Shown one piece after another: positions 37,110 through 47,481 of a stretch of 64,000 nucleotides of DNA. The first letter of the stretch is position 1, and each line of letters opens with the position of its first letter. The translations under genes were made by a program, and so were the position numbers. Origin of the DNA: Phellopilus nigrolimitatus (lineage: Eukaryota; Basidiomycota; Agaricomycetes; Hymenochaetales; Hymenochaetaceae); the NCBI GenBank assembly GCA_021029095.1, contig JAJOHG010000038.1:62001-126000 (forward strand), written 5' to 3'. A model generated the notes under the pieces. The model had not been told where the DNA came from. It searched no databases and saw nothing but the letters and a program-made list of their open reading frames with translations.

Positions 37110-39201
37110 GTTGGCGGCGGATTGATCGGCGCGTTATCCTCACCAGCTTATCTATATGAAGATACTGGGAAAGGGGGTCGGAGGGACGTTTCGCGGAACT
37201 CGACAAAGGCTCCCGTCTTTCCCAATGTGCCTTTTTGATGCAACGATAAGTGCACATCATTAAGTACACATTGAGTATGCTGCGGAGATACATTGCCGGC
37301 CGCACTGGCGCAAAGGAGATATCGTCGGATTTTATAAGTGGCGGGAGCAGACGCGAAGGGAGGTACAGTCGGGCGGGGATGATGAGCGGGCCTTGAGATA
37401 CCGAATCCTAATCACCAAAGCAACATCGTGAGGGTCGGCAAGTCCCAATCAGCGCTTGTGCGCAAATGGAGTTTGGTGATCCGAGTTCGCAACGCGTGGC
37501 GAGAGATGCGACGGGCACAGGTTCACGAGTAAGCGAAACCTCAAACATATAAGTTCGTGACCAGTCGCCACAGTCAGCGGTAAACGCAGACAGTCGGTAA
37601 AGGACTTGAAGGGGGCAGGGCGGACATCAATGCTTGTTCGAAACCTGTACAAGACCTGTGGCAAACTGGATACGAAATTGTCAACATAGTTCATGCTAGA
37701 CTTGATTGAAGGGAATTTCAAGCGTCCATACGTTCAAAATGATTTTTAGCTCTTCTGAAGGAGAAAACTTACTTAAGTGATACTCAACTTCCACGACTGT
37801 CAACATGAGAAATGATGTTAGAGGCCAGCATCGAAGCAAGTTTGTTTCCCCAGAGCATCTTGTCAGTAATACTCTGTCGGTCTGGTAATCGCACTCGATG
37901 GTATAGCTGAAGTTTCGAGTAGTCACAATCTTGTCGCTTTGTTGAACTTGAAGCACCGGACGTCACGGACTCCGAGTTGGTGGCGTAGCCGAAAAAAGGA
38001 TCAAAAGACAAATTGGTATGCAGTGATCGGCTAATGAGCGCGGTACGTTCTGAAGTTGAATGTCGAATGGTCAGAGTCTCGCCGATGGCGATGGTGCTTT
38101 CGAGGCGAAAAATGGACTCGCCGACAGTGCAATAGACATGACTTGGATATTGCCGTTAGGATGGCCTGATTACATGTCATTACGAATTAATTACGTAATT
38201 TGACAGTTACAGCGTGGGACTCAGAAACAATATGGTTTGCTTCTGATACCGAATCTATTATGTACATAATATTGATATCTTGTCGTCGCTGCTTTTTCGT
38301 CGGTGTGGTCTTCTGTCTTCGAACTTCGAAGCGGCTTCGCAAATCGGACTGGACATGCGCATTCACAGTGGTCAGACGAGCTACCTGAGAAAGTTGGTCC
38401 TCGCGACACTGCATTCAGCATTTATTTCCCTTTTGACATAACGCGATCTTACAACCGACAGGGTGAGTTACGCGCTGATTTGTGCACAGGTGTAGGACGA
38501 GAATGCACCATCCGGCTTAAGACGATGGCATGCAGTGAGATGACCAGTCTCATTCTATGCATCTCACGGTCGTACACGGGCTCGGCGGTGTGCACCGCAC
38601 ATCGATGCTCACGCTTGATGACCGCACCTCCGTTTGTGTAGCCCTTAACTGACTGGCCAATGGGTAGTGAAATCAACATAGTGTCCGAGAATTTCATCGG
38701 TTTGACTTGCATATATCCCTGCGCCTGCAGAAGATTAGCAGCTTCCTTTGGTTGCATCGCGTCGCAGGCAACAGCTATTCATGGGAAAGGAACATAAAAA
38801 TGCTCATTACCGCTGCCACTTGGAAAAACCCATCATGAAAACATAAGAGTCAAGCACAGATCTAGCAAAACGGTTTTCGCATTCCTGTTATGTTCATGAT
38901 AGAATGTAATTCAAGCGTAGTGCGGCGGTTGTCTGAAGAAATAGAAGAGATGAATCTTAGAAGACGGTCGATTTTCAATACTCGTGGCAAATAGGCACTG
39001 ACCATCATGATCCTTGATATACACTTGCGCGTCGCGGTAAATGCGTCGTCCCGGCATGGTCTGTTTAAATAAAAGTAGTATGTATGCGATACCCTTGCAT
39101 ATCAGGCACAGAAATGATCGCGCTGCAGAATGACGGGAGAACACAATTAATCATCCACACGAAGAAATAAACAATATTGCCAGTAACCATAATTCGATAA
39201 G
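37110..39201. other. Interval with unresolved minus-strand coding fragments
   Basis: No gene could be completed. On the minus strand, a start MPGRRIYRDAQVYIKDHD at 39057 is followed by GT..AG possibilities. A 102-codon ORF at 38449-38757 contains PMKFSDTMLISLPIGQSVKG and VYDREMHRMRLVISLHA. At 37700-38110 frames include TIAIGETLTIRHSTSERTA and IVTTRNFSYTIECDYQTDR. These read more like protein than random ORFs and could be exons of one or two small genes, possibly decayed. I do not recognise a family. The promoter of the GH30 gene lies at the left end. Confidence 0.3.
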
Positions 39202-40497
39202 TTACAGCCGTGAAGCGGGAGTCGCCTTAGGCAAACGCGCCTCCACCCACGCAATGCATTCGTTGATGAATCTCTCTTTCATACCGTCTGGTTCGTTGTG
39301 CAATTCGTGGAGGCCTCCCTGGTACCATCACCGATGAATTGTGGGTTCCTTTTTTTTTTTCAGAAATGAATACATACAGGATAAAGTGAGATTTGCTTGT
39401 CCTTCGCTGACACTGCGTCATAGAAGAGTTTGCTGGCAGCATGCGATGTTACCTCAAAGGATATAAGTATAACGCTCGTAAGATAATGAAAATAGTAGCC
39501 TAAACAGGATATACCTTGTCATCTGTCCCATGCGCGATGAAAAGCTACCTCAGCATATTTGATTTTAGAAGGGGATCTCGCAGAAGAAACACAAAGACTT
39601 CACCGGAAGGGATTCATGCCAATCCTTGTAGTGCGTATTTAAGAGCTCCTCCCCCTTCATATAATATCAGCATAAGTAAACGTGCTCTATTTATAAGTCG
39701 AGACGTACTCTGTTGAGCATATCGCTAATACCTCTAAGTGTACCCTTCTGCTCTATGAGCGGGTCGTTCAGGTACGCTTCGTTGCTTTCTGGATCTCTTG
39801 AAAGGTCCTGGCCGAGTGAAGTTTACATGTAGAGAACAACAGCGTACGTCAGGATAAGCAAGTAAAAGACATATAGGGGGATAAAAAGCGTACTTTCGCT
39901 TTCACTTGAGCTGGTATAGTTGAGTACGGAGTGAGTATGCTAACTTTCCCGCCGACCCAGCGCGCAATTTTCGGTGCCGCGCTGGTCTGTAGAATCAGAG
40001 GTGAGGAAGCGATGACTCCGGCGAGCTCAGCTTTCGCGCGCGACGCAAAGTCGAGTACTATTCCACCTCCCTAAGTTACTCGTCTCAGTGTCCTAAATTC
40101 AAGGCCAGATGGATATTTCACACACCATGGAATGGCCCATCAAGAATACTGGAAGTTCACTCCCAAACAATCGCTTTGCCTCCTGTATCGCCCATGCCGC
40201 GTCTTCGAGCTGGTCCTCCCCGCTCGTCTTTCCGTACGCGCTGTCTGTGCTCCTTCTTTCTTTGTCAGCCGCCGTCCTACCGAAGCCGCGCTGGTCAAGC
40301 GCAAAGACATGTATGCCTCGCGCCTGCCATAGCGGGAAGACATGAGCATAGCGTCCGACGTGCTCGATGAACCCGTGCAGGAAGACGAGGATCGCGCGCG
40401 GTGTCGCAGAGGTGTACGCTCGGCAGTAGAATTTGGTGGATTGAGGACCTGAGAGCCAGTGTTCGTCAAAACGATTGGTCACAACAATACTTGACAT
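39202..40497 (-). CDS. Monoacylglycerol lipase-like alpha/beta hydrolase
   Basis: Serine hydrolase of the YJU3/MGLL type, releasing fatty acid and glycerol from monoacylglycerols; usually lipid-droplet or membrane-associated. Starts MSSIVVTNRFDEHWLSGPQS. Oxyanion-hole region VFLHGFIEHVGRYAHVFP, then FALDQRGFGRT. The nucleophile elbow GHSMGGGIVLDF is formed by splicing across an intron that follows GHSM. The acidic member lies in FIAHGTDDKVTSHAA and the catalytic His in GGLHELHNEPDGM. The protein ends EARLPKATPASRL with TAA at 39202-39204. At least four introns, all in phase in the blocks I followed; some intermediate exon edges were not traced exactly. No signal peptide. Confidence 0.92.
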
Positions 40498-41311
40498 TTG
40501 TGCTGAGATCTATTTGGATAGTCAATGAGCGAGTCGAGCTCGCTCAACGCTGAATTCACGTGAAATGACGATCGCTGCGTGGCAGTGGTACTCGGCAAAC
40601 AGAGTGATCGCACATTAAGTACAGCATCCCTCAACTAGGCACTCTTTTCATAGTCAACGGATGCTCAATGCATTCTTTCTGTCTAGAGGGTTATCAAGTT
40701 TTCTAAGGGAATAACCAAACATATATCTAGATTCTAATACTACCTGAGATTTTTTCTTAAGGCGATCGGCATGAACGCAAGAAAAAAACAAAAACAGTTC
40801 TATGCCCCACGAACAGACACAGGGGCCGACAACGTTGACCACTCTGGATGTCTATGTGTTAGATAATATTATAACACCCAACTGTGACGCCCGTCGAGCT
40901 TGAGCTGTGTGGCTTGCGCAAATTTGGAACTGCACAAGGAATTTGCAGAGCGATTTTTCCAGGCTGAAAATATCTGTTCGCGCCTCTGGAGGTTCGTCAG
41001 ATATCGAACTAGGATATGAAACTGCCTCTTATCCCAAGTCTACAGGAAATCTACATGTTGATAATTAGCTGAAGTGCTTTATTTAGCTTAAGTCGGAAAC
41101 AAAGGCCAGCGCTGCTGACTAAGCGTGTCGTCGGTTGCCTGGGCCACGGCAACCCTCACGTTCCTCATTCTCATCCTCTCGTCTTCTTCAGCTTTCTTGT
41201 CTCTGGCAGACCTTTTCGTGTCCATTCTTTTCTACTTGCTTGATTCTCTTGCTGCAGCTATCCCTTCTGCTTTCCGCACTCAGCTTTCTTCTGTATTCCT
41301 AGACATTTGAC
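40498..41311. other. Divergent promoter region, lipase (-) and secreted protein (+)
   Basis: 814 bp head-to-head spacer. The last 130 bases before the plus-strand start are strongly pyrimidine-rich (41160-41300), typical of highly expressed fungal genes. A 61-codon ORF (41125-41310) ends one base before the next gene's ATG and may be a leader ORF or chance. No other feature seen. Confidence 0.5.
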
Positions 41312-42027
41312 ATGTTCCGCTCGCTCCTCGTCTCTGCTTTGGCGCTCGCATTCGCTGGTCGAGGTGCGCTTTCTCTTTGGCTTTCTCGGAGGAATGTCAG
41401 GATGGCCTAATCAATCGGTTGAACAGTTATGGCGCTGCAAATCGCTCTCGGGTCTCCTCTCGGGAACATCACTGCGACACAGATGCTCGCAGTCCCTGCG
41501 GGCCCGTATGTCGATGCTTGCGCGTCGATGTGTAACCCGGTGAATAGTACGATTGCGGTACGTCCTTCCTTTCATTCTGTGTGCAATCATCTCATAGAAT
41601 ATTGATATTATTGGGTCGCATACACAGAGCTGCGGCGATGCGAACGACGCGTGCGTGTGCACGAACGACGTTGCTGCGCAGCTGGTGCAATGCGAACAGT
41701 GCATGCTCAACTCGCTCGTCGCTCTCAACATGAAGCAACCAGATCCGCGTGTGGGCACGAACGTCGGCTTAACCGGTTAGTTTGGCTTTCGGAAACCAAG
41801 CCTTTCATCCTTCCTGTCTCATGTTATCTTCCATTTTCCCTCCAGCGTTCGCCACGGCATGTACCGCCTCATTGGGCCTGACGCTTTCGCCGGCACCCAT
41901 GCTGGCAATTGCGGCGGGCTGGGACGGTCCAACGGATATCGTGCTCAACCTAGGTGCGACCGTCGTCGTCGTTGGCTTCGGCGCGGTTCTCGGTAGTTCT
42001 GCACTCTTCATGCTCTCGAGCATCTAG
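41312..42027 (+). CDS. Small secreted Cys-rich protein, probably GPI-anchored
   Basis: Not assigned to a named family. Exons 41312-41363, 41427-41557, 41628-41775 and 41846-42027 give 513 nt, 170 aa. The start MFRSLLVSALALAFAG is a signal peptide. The mature part has eight Cys in the pattern DACASMCNPV, SCGDANDACVCTND, VQCEQCM, then TACTAS, with N-glycosylation sites NIT and NST. The C-terminus is a hydrophobic segment (VVVVGFGAVLGSSALFMLSS) preceded by small residues, the usual form of a GPI-attachment signal. It resembles CFEM-like or other small Cys-rich surface proteins of basidiomycetes, but the exact CFEM spacing was not confirmed. The protein likely sits at the cell surface or wall. 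Confidence 0.82.
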
Positions 42028-42368
42028 GTATCTGTTCCTTTGGGATGATGCCACGGAGCCCGAGCCATGATGAGGTGGTGTTGGAGACGTGGGATTGGTT
42101 CAGGTTTGGCATGACGGGATGATGATTGGGTGATGGAGGCGGTTGGATAGTTGCATGATGAGCGCTGTGCGCCTTGTTTTCTTGCTAGTGTAATATCTTT
42201 TTGCTCGTCCTTTTAGCGTGAAGGGAATTCCTGATCAGTCAGAACGGCGCTCGACAGTATTTCCATCCTTAATAAGATTTGATTTTCATTTCGAGCTCAT
42301 TAAAGAAAGTCTATAAAAGCGTGATGTGCGTAACGAGATACCACCTAAGGTCAAGCAAACGAAGAAGG
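42028..42368. other. Convergent 3' spacer
   Basis: 341 bp tail-to-tail between the secreted protein gene and ERG2. Contains 3' UTR-like sequence with ATGATG-rich text near 42065-42160. No gene. Confidence 0.5.
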
Positions 42369-43216
42369 CTAAATCTTGCCAACGAGCAGGTTTTTGTACA
42401 TTTCCCTCGCAGAGATGACGGCGGTCCGGTAGAACGTCGGGAAATCGAGCGTCGAGGTAAGGATGTCTGCAAAACCGAAAGGGAGCATACCTGGAATCCA
42501 GCCTATCCGAATCAACAAAAACTAAATCAGTTCCGGAGTACAGCCGTGATCAATTAAAGGACAAACCCTGCGCGAGCTCGAGTGCAAAGCAGCCCTGTGC
42601 ATCTTATACTGCTTCACTGACCCTCTCCTCAGATGGTGCATCCTCTCCCGGCCCAGTACACCTCCTTCTCGAGCGCGCCAGGCGAGAACGCCCACTGCTC
42701 GCCGACAAGGATATTGAAGTAGTCGTCCGACGGGTGCAGACCCGTGTGGCCCTCGGTGCCGAGCGGCGTCCCGAAGACGATGAGGTACTCGGTGATGCTC
42801 GCGTGAATGACGTACATCGCGCCCATCGCGCCGCCCGCGTTGTTAAGCACCCATTCGTCCGTGCGCGGGTTCAAGGCTATGCGCTGCGCGGGCCCGGTCT
42901 GCGGGTACTCCGTAGTGAGATTATGGACGATGTGCGTGATGATGGACGCGGTGTCGTTCCCGTGTGTCTCGACGGCCGAGCGCGCGACGGCGTGTATGAA
43001 GACAGGGTCAAAGACATAGAAACGTTGCTGAAAGAAAAAGACCAAGCTTCAGATCAACCTAAACACCCGCTCGTCGTGAAAAAACTAGCACACACCCTGA
43101 TGGAGTCGACATACGTGCCAAGCGTGGCGAGCAGCGCGAGTACGCCAAAACGCACGAACCACTTCTTCAGACAACCTGACGCCGTTTCATCCTTATTATC
43201 CACTGCCTTGCCCATT
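42369..43216 (-). CDS. ERG2: C-8 sterol isomerase (ERG2), two apparent frame breaks
   Basis: Delta8-Delta7 sterol isomerase of ergosterol synthesis in the ER membrane, related to the animal sigma-1 receptor. Starts [19 protein letters not shown] with a single N-terminal membrane segment (about [16 protein letters not shown]). Diagnostic blocks: [58 protein letters not shown]. Then [33 protein letters not shown] and [13 protein letters not shown], ending NLLVGKI before TAG at 42369-42371. The middle exon needs two frame changes: one between EVYWAG and HHLRRG (about 42625-42650) and one after KQYKM (about 42598), where ATGCACAGG would read in frame if one C were present. No intron fits either. 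Both flanks are highly conserved, so sequence error or recent mutation is likely. Confidence 0.9.
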
Positions 43217-43639
43217 TGTGTTTTGATCACCTTAAAATACGAGGGAACGGAGGATGCCTATGGGACGCTCTTTTATGAGACTGGCCGTTTGAGAGAAAGA
43301 GAGAAGGAAAGTCGAAGAATTTATAAATTATGCAACGACGCCAGCGTGAGTGGTACGAGTCGGCCTCACGCGTTCATTGGACGCGCCTCAGGTATTATAT
43401 AATATGCCTTTTGTGAAGCTTACGTAGACTTCCATTTCGGGGAACGTCGCCTCTCGGCAGAATACATGCGAACGCAAGCGTAGACGCGATTGTATTTTTG
43501 CTTTCACAACAAGCGAAGGGGAAAAAACAGCATAGAACCGCACAGTAAAACAAATGAAAGAAAAAAGGGACAAGGGAATGCATATGCGAGAAAGTGGGAA
43601 AGAAAATGAATGTAAGGAAATGAAAGAAAGGGAAAAAAA
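43217..43639. other. Spacer, ERG2 upstream / SPC2 downstream
   Basis: 423 bp. Contains the ERG2 promoter (right of 43216) and the SPC2 3' UTR. Purine-rich on the plus strand from 43540 to 43640 (GAAAG runs). No gene seen. Confidence 0.5.
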
Positions 43640-44489
43640 TCATCGCCCGTCCATGACGCGCTCGACCAACGCGCCCACCCAGCGGTCAAACCGTTCCTGG
43701 TCCATCGTGCCCTCCTCGTCAAAGAATTCTGTGTACGCGCGCTCCTCGTTCGACTGCCCACGGCCGAGCAGCGACTTCCCTCCATTCGATGAACGCATGT
43801 ACGACACGGAAACGTGGTAGCGCGGCGCGACGCGTGCAGCCACAGCAGGCAGCGTGCGGGACGCAACAGTGATCCGCTCCGTCTCGATGCGCTTCGCGAG
43901 CGTCTTCCGTCGCCCAACATACACCGTGTTTTTCTCGACAAAGAACGAATATAGTGTCGATGCAGCTGTGAGGATGACATATCTGTTCGCGGAGACGCGT
44001 TGATTAAAATGGTTAGTCGGATGCGATAAGGGGATGAGGAAAGGGAATGAAACGTACAAAATCACACCCGCCCACACAAGCGGCTTGGCCACTTCGAACT
44101 CGGCCTTCCAACCGTACAGTGCCGTACCCCCGGCGACCAACACGCTCGCCCAACCAAGTGCGAGTTTTACGTCCGTGTGCTGGTGGTTTTCTTGGAACAA
44201 GTCCGGTTGGGAGAGCAGCTGCGAACCGGCTATGAGCGTCAACTGCGAGTTTTGTAAAGCCACACACCTTCTTCACCGCATCGTCACATGCATTTTTGAG
44301 GTCGGCAAGGTTCATATTGTTCACTTTGATAGGCTCGCGCGCTGCGCCCGTACTGGCCGCAAGAATGTCGATACCACTCGTGCTCGCGCCCGTGCTCGAC
44401 TTAGTCGTATCTACTGCCACCGACGATGACGACACATCTTTCACCTCAACACTCTTCGCGACGCCGTTGGCAGCCTTTCTGCGCGCCAT
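43640..44489 (-). CDS. Signal peptidase complex subunit 2 (SPC2/SPC25-like)
   Basis: Non-catalytic subunit of the ER signal peptidase complex. Starts MARRKAANGVAKSVEVKD, a polar N-terminus with IKVNNMNLADLKNACDDAVK leading into LLSQPDLFQENHQHTDVKL, the conserved SPC25 block. Two membrane segments follow as a hairpin: ALGWASVLVAGGTALYGW and PLVWAGVILYVILTAASTLY. The cytosolic tail contains KNTVYVGRRKTLAKRI, YHVSVSYMRSSNGGKSLLGR, AYTEFFDEEGTMDQERFDRW and ends VERVMDGR before TGA at 43640-43642. Two introns, both in phase. The domain order and hairpin match the family; no disruption is seen. Confidence 0.9.
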
Positions 44490-44856
44490 TATTTGTTGTC
44501 GCTGAGACGGAGATGGGGAAGATGATGATAGAACGGGGAACAATACACGTCGATGAGGGAGGAAAGGGTACACGCCCGTCACAGTTGGTTTGCCGAGCTG
44601 TCTTTATTTGTGATCGCGTGCCACAGCAGCGCCACGTGTATTCCGACAATGGTCCACGTCCTCAACCGAGCCGGTCTCGTTCAGTTTGCGTCTCTCAACA
44701 CACTCACTTTGCTGATATCGTATTTACGGGTCGTCAGCTACAAAGTAGTCCAATCTCACTCCTTTTTTCCCTTGAATTTTTCCGCTTTCTACTGTACACA
44801 GATAATTCCTGAGGCACTAACACGTCCGAATAACGCACGTGACACGCGTATGACGA
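44490..44856. other. Spacer, SPC2 upstream / GNAT downstream
   Basis: 367 bp between two minus-strand genes; should carry the SPC2 promoter. No element recognised. Confidence 0.45.
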
Positions 44857-45728
44857 TCAACGATTCATCTGCGACCTCACCGCCTCCCGCGCGCCTTCCA
44901 GTTCCCAATCGTCCCAACACAAAGACAACATCCATGAATGACGGCCCGGACGTGCGTCGAGCGCGCGTCTCTCGGGCGGGACCTCGAACCCCGCCTTGCC
45001 CTCGCGGAGTACGCGCTGCCAGCGTATGATTCCCTCGCGCTGGAAGCCCAGGCGCTCCGCCGTGCGCACGGACCGCGCGTTCTCCGCATGTGTCTGCCAC
45101 TGCACGCGTCGCAGGCCGAGGCCGGGGCCATACCCACCTGAATCTGCAAAGGACGCGAAGGGCAACTCGAGGCAATAGTGCAGGAGCAGCCCGACCGCGT
45201 TCGACGTGACGTGCGTGCGTTGGAACGCCGGCAGAATGAGAACGAATCCGATTTCTGTACTCAGGTTGGCCTTGTCCGTATTCAAAAGACCGATTATCCC
45301 TGCGACCCGGGGCTCCGGGCCTTCCCCTGTCCAACATTTTCATCGTTTTTAGGTGTGCTTTCTGTTTTATATGGATTATCTGCACTTTCTTACCGGTTTT
45401 ATCCAAAATTGCAAACAGCACGTTAGACGGCTCCTTCAGCACACGGTTCTCCGAGAAATCGCCAATGAACTCGTCGATGCTCGCGAACGGCCCGGGAGGG
45501 AAGTACGTGTACAGCTCCGGGTGCGCCTTTGACCCTTCGAAAAACGCCTTCGCATGCAATGCGGCCTAAAAAACGCGTGAGCGTTTGACACAAGAAGAAG
45601 AGAAACAAGCACTGAACTATGAATGGCGTCAGCTTGACGCGAGTACTTTCCAAATCGCGTACGGGAAAGGCGAAGTTCACTAAGTCTTGCGGTGCTGAAT
45701 CTGCCACTTCTGCTCCTGCGTACGACAT
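44857..45728 (-). CDS. GNAT-family N-acetyltransferase (RimJ-like)
   Basis: Acetyl-CoA-dependent acetyltransferase; substrate not predictable. Three exons: the first encodes MSYAGAEVADSAPQDLVNFA then RDLESTRVKLTPFI, the typical 'leeservrLrpf' start of the RimJ-like subgroup. The second runs from AALHAKAFFEGSKAHPELY through VLFAILDKTG. The third carries RVAGIIGLLNTDKANLSTEI, GFVLILPAFQRTHVTSNAVG and the CoA-binding/late block VQWQTHAENARSVRTAERLG then FQREGIIRWQRVL, the N-x-x-S-x-x-(A/T)-x-x-x-G-F pattern characteristic of these enzymes. Ends SQMNR before TGA at 44857-44859. Such proteins in basidiomycetes are common and often uncharacterised. Confidence 0.9.
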
Positions 45729-46741
45729 CTTTGGGCTTATCTTTCTCTGATGCTGTTATTTGAAGTCTGCGTGAATTTATACCGTTGGAAGGTGCGCGTT
45801 ACGGTCGAAACCGATATCCAAACAGGGCTATGACTCGACTGGCCAAGACCGCACGTGCTTTTCCTGAGCTGTCTTCGGTACCGGTCATCAGAAAACGCGT
45901 TTATCGCTCAGAAGAGGTTTGATAGTTAACGCTCAGGAGGAAGCAAATCCGCTAACGCTAAAAAACTTCGGCCGAAAGGGGAAAATGATCGACATTGGGC
46001 CATGATCAGTGCCTCCAAGAGCTCTCCGAGTTTCTTCGACGACGAAACCGCTCTTCGACGACATCACTTAGTCGAAATAACGGAAGTCAGGAAAACTGCC
46101 GCGTTTACGATTAAAGTTTGGTGTTTTAGTATCACGTACGTCGGTCTGAACGTAACTGACCACTTGAATGATAGTTTGTCTATCTAACCGGCGAGAAAGT
46201 TTACCTGTTCAGATATGTGGACGTGCAAGTTGTTTTTGCTAAAGGTGTAATGACAGAAGAACTATGCATCTGTCCCTCAAGCTGAAAACAAACTCGTTGT
46301 CGCTTCCGTTTTCTGCCCCCATGGCGTCCGTTCATCCAGCAATGCACCCATTTTAACCTTTATAACGTCTTACACTAAAGATGTTGCAATGATTTCAGAG
46401 CTTCAAACACTCCATTTCGAATTCGCGAACATTGCGAGCAGCATGTTCACTATGTTGAGGCAGATTTGACATACCGTGCCATGCACTGTCTATGCGGATT
46501 AAGACTAAAGATACACAAGTTGAGTGCTTTCTATGATAATGATGCGGAGGATGTGGATATGGCAGTAATAGTGTCTCAGTCACTTGTGTAAAAACTTATA
46601 TTTATATTTTGAGACATTATACCACCCATTATACCACCCACATGCGAGTGAGTTGAGTGTGTATCCGATCCAATGTCTGATTGATTTTATGATAGGAGGT
46701 CCTTGGTATCGGGCTCGGTTAAGCGCCATGATTTAAACATA
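45729..46741. other. Gene-poor interval left of the MITE
   Basis: About 1 kb of AT-leaning sequence containing the GNAT promoter at its left end and no supported gene. The final two bases (46740-46741, TA) are the presumed target site of the adjacent MITE. Confidence 0.45.
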
Positions 46742-46764
46742 CAGTCGAACCTCCCATATTGCAT
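46742..46764 (+). repeat. Left terminal inverted repeat of MITE
   Basis: 23 bases, perfect inverted match to 47283-47305; begins CAGTCGAACC. Confidence 0.88.
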
Positions 46765-47282
46765 AGAGGTCGGTGGAAGGTCTGTCTATGCTTATTCAGA
46801 GGTTATGCAATACGAGAAACTTGACTTATTAGGTAATGAAAACCATTAAATGAGAGTATAAGTTATAATGGTAATTATGTGGTTGCTATAACATCCCTAA
46901 GCTGAAAAAAACAAACTGTGTGATATTCAGCTGTACAATGCTCTCTATGTGAGCTACTTGCAGCTTCATTCTGAGTTGGTGGATAGTGCAGGCTTCTCCA
47001 GAAGGACATGTAGGCCTGCGGAAGGAGCATTGAGAGTGTGTCGAGTCCTTGTCATAGCGTTGTTAGGTGGAAAAATGCGGAAGAAAGGGAGAAAATAATC
47101 ACTGAAAATGTCACAACCCGATGGCAGCCGACCCTGCATATTGCATATCCGTATTTAATTTACTCAAATTGGCTATGCATTATGCATATATAATTTTATG
47201 CATTATTGTATAGGGATTTTCTATCTACCGACCCGGTGGAAACCCGGATCTACATAATGGGAGGTTATGCACTATGAGAGAG

Positions 47283-47305
47283 ATGCAATATGGGAGGTTC
47301 GACTG
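47283..47305 (-). repeat. Right terminal inverted repeat of MITE
   Basis: 23 bases, perfect reverse complement of 46742-46764; ends GGTTCGACTG, followed by TA. Confidence 0.88.
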
Positions 47306-47372
47306 TATACATAAATATGATAACTCACAGTGCTGTGAATTATCAAGGTACTTATTGGATAGGTCTTTAGAT

Positions 47373-47472
47373 GGCCTGATGGTCTAGTAGTATGATTCTC
47401 GCTTCGGGTTTACTCCTGGAAATTCATTTCCTTATGTGCGAGAGGTCCTGGGTTCAATTCCCAGTTAGGCCC
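47373..47472 (+). tRNA. tRNA-Pro(CGG) with a 28-nt intron
   Basis: Cloverleaf read by eye. The acceptor stem GGCCTGA pairs with TTAGGCC (one G-T pair), with discriminator C at 47472. D arm TGGTCTAGTAGTATGATT matches eukaryotic tRNA-Pro. Anticodon stem CTCGC/GCGAG with loop TTCGGGT; anticodon CGG at 47405-47407. T arm CTGGG-TTCAATT-CCCAG. A 28-nt intron (47409-47436) sits one base 3' of the anticodon, the canonical position for spliceosome-independent tRNA introns. The internal A box (TGGTCTAGTAG) and B box (GGTTCAATTCC) are present. Confidence 0.95.
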
Positions 47473-47476
47473 GTTG

Positions 47477-47481
47477 GTTTT
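47477..47481 (+). terminator. RNA polymerase III T-run terminator
   Basis: Five consecutive T bases start five bases downstream of the mature tRNA 3' end, a typical Pol III stop. Confidence 0.75.

Larger units (their letters stand above)
46742..47305. mobile_element. MITE with 23-bp terminal inverted repeats and TA target duplication
   Basis: A 564-bp non-coding element. Its left end starts CAGTCGAACCTCCCATATTG followed by CAT, and the right end is the exact reverse complement of these 23 bases (47283-47305). TA lies immediately outside on both sides (46740-46741 and 47306-47307), as expected of Tc1/mariner/pogo-type insertion. Related subterminal text (GGGAGGTTATGCA near 47259-47271, AGAGGTTATGCAATACGAG near 46798-46816) repeats parts of the ends. 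The interior is AT-rich with no ORF of note, so the element is non-autonomous and would depend on a transposase elsewhere. The ends resemble fungal pogo/Fot1-type elements, but this superfamily call is inference from the CAG start and TA site. Confidence 0.87.

Noticed and set aside
42734..43402. 222-codon plus-strand ORF
   Set aside because: Antisense shadow of ERG2, whose minus-strand reading has clear conserved motifs.
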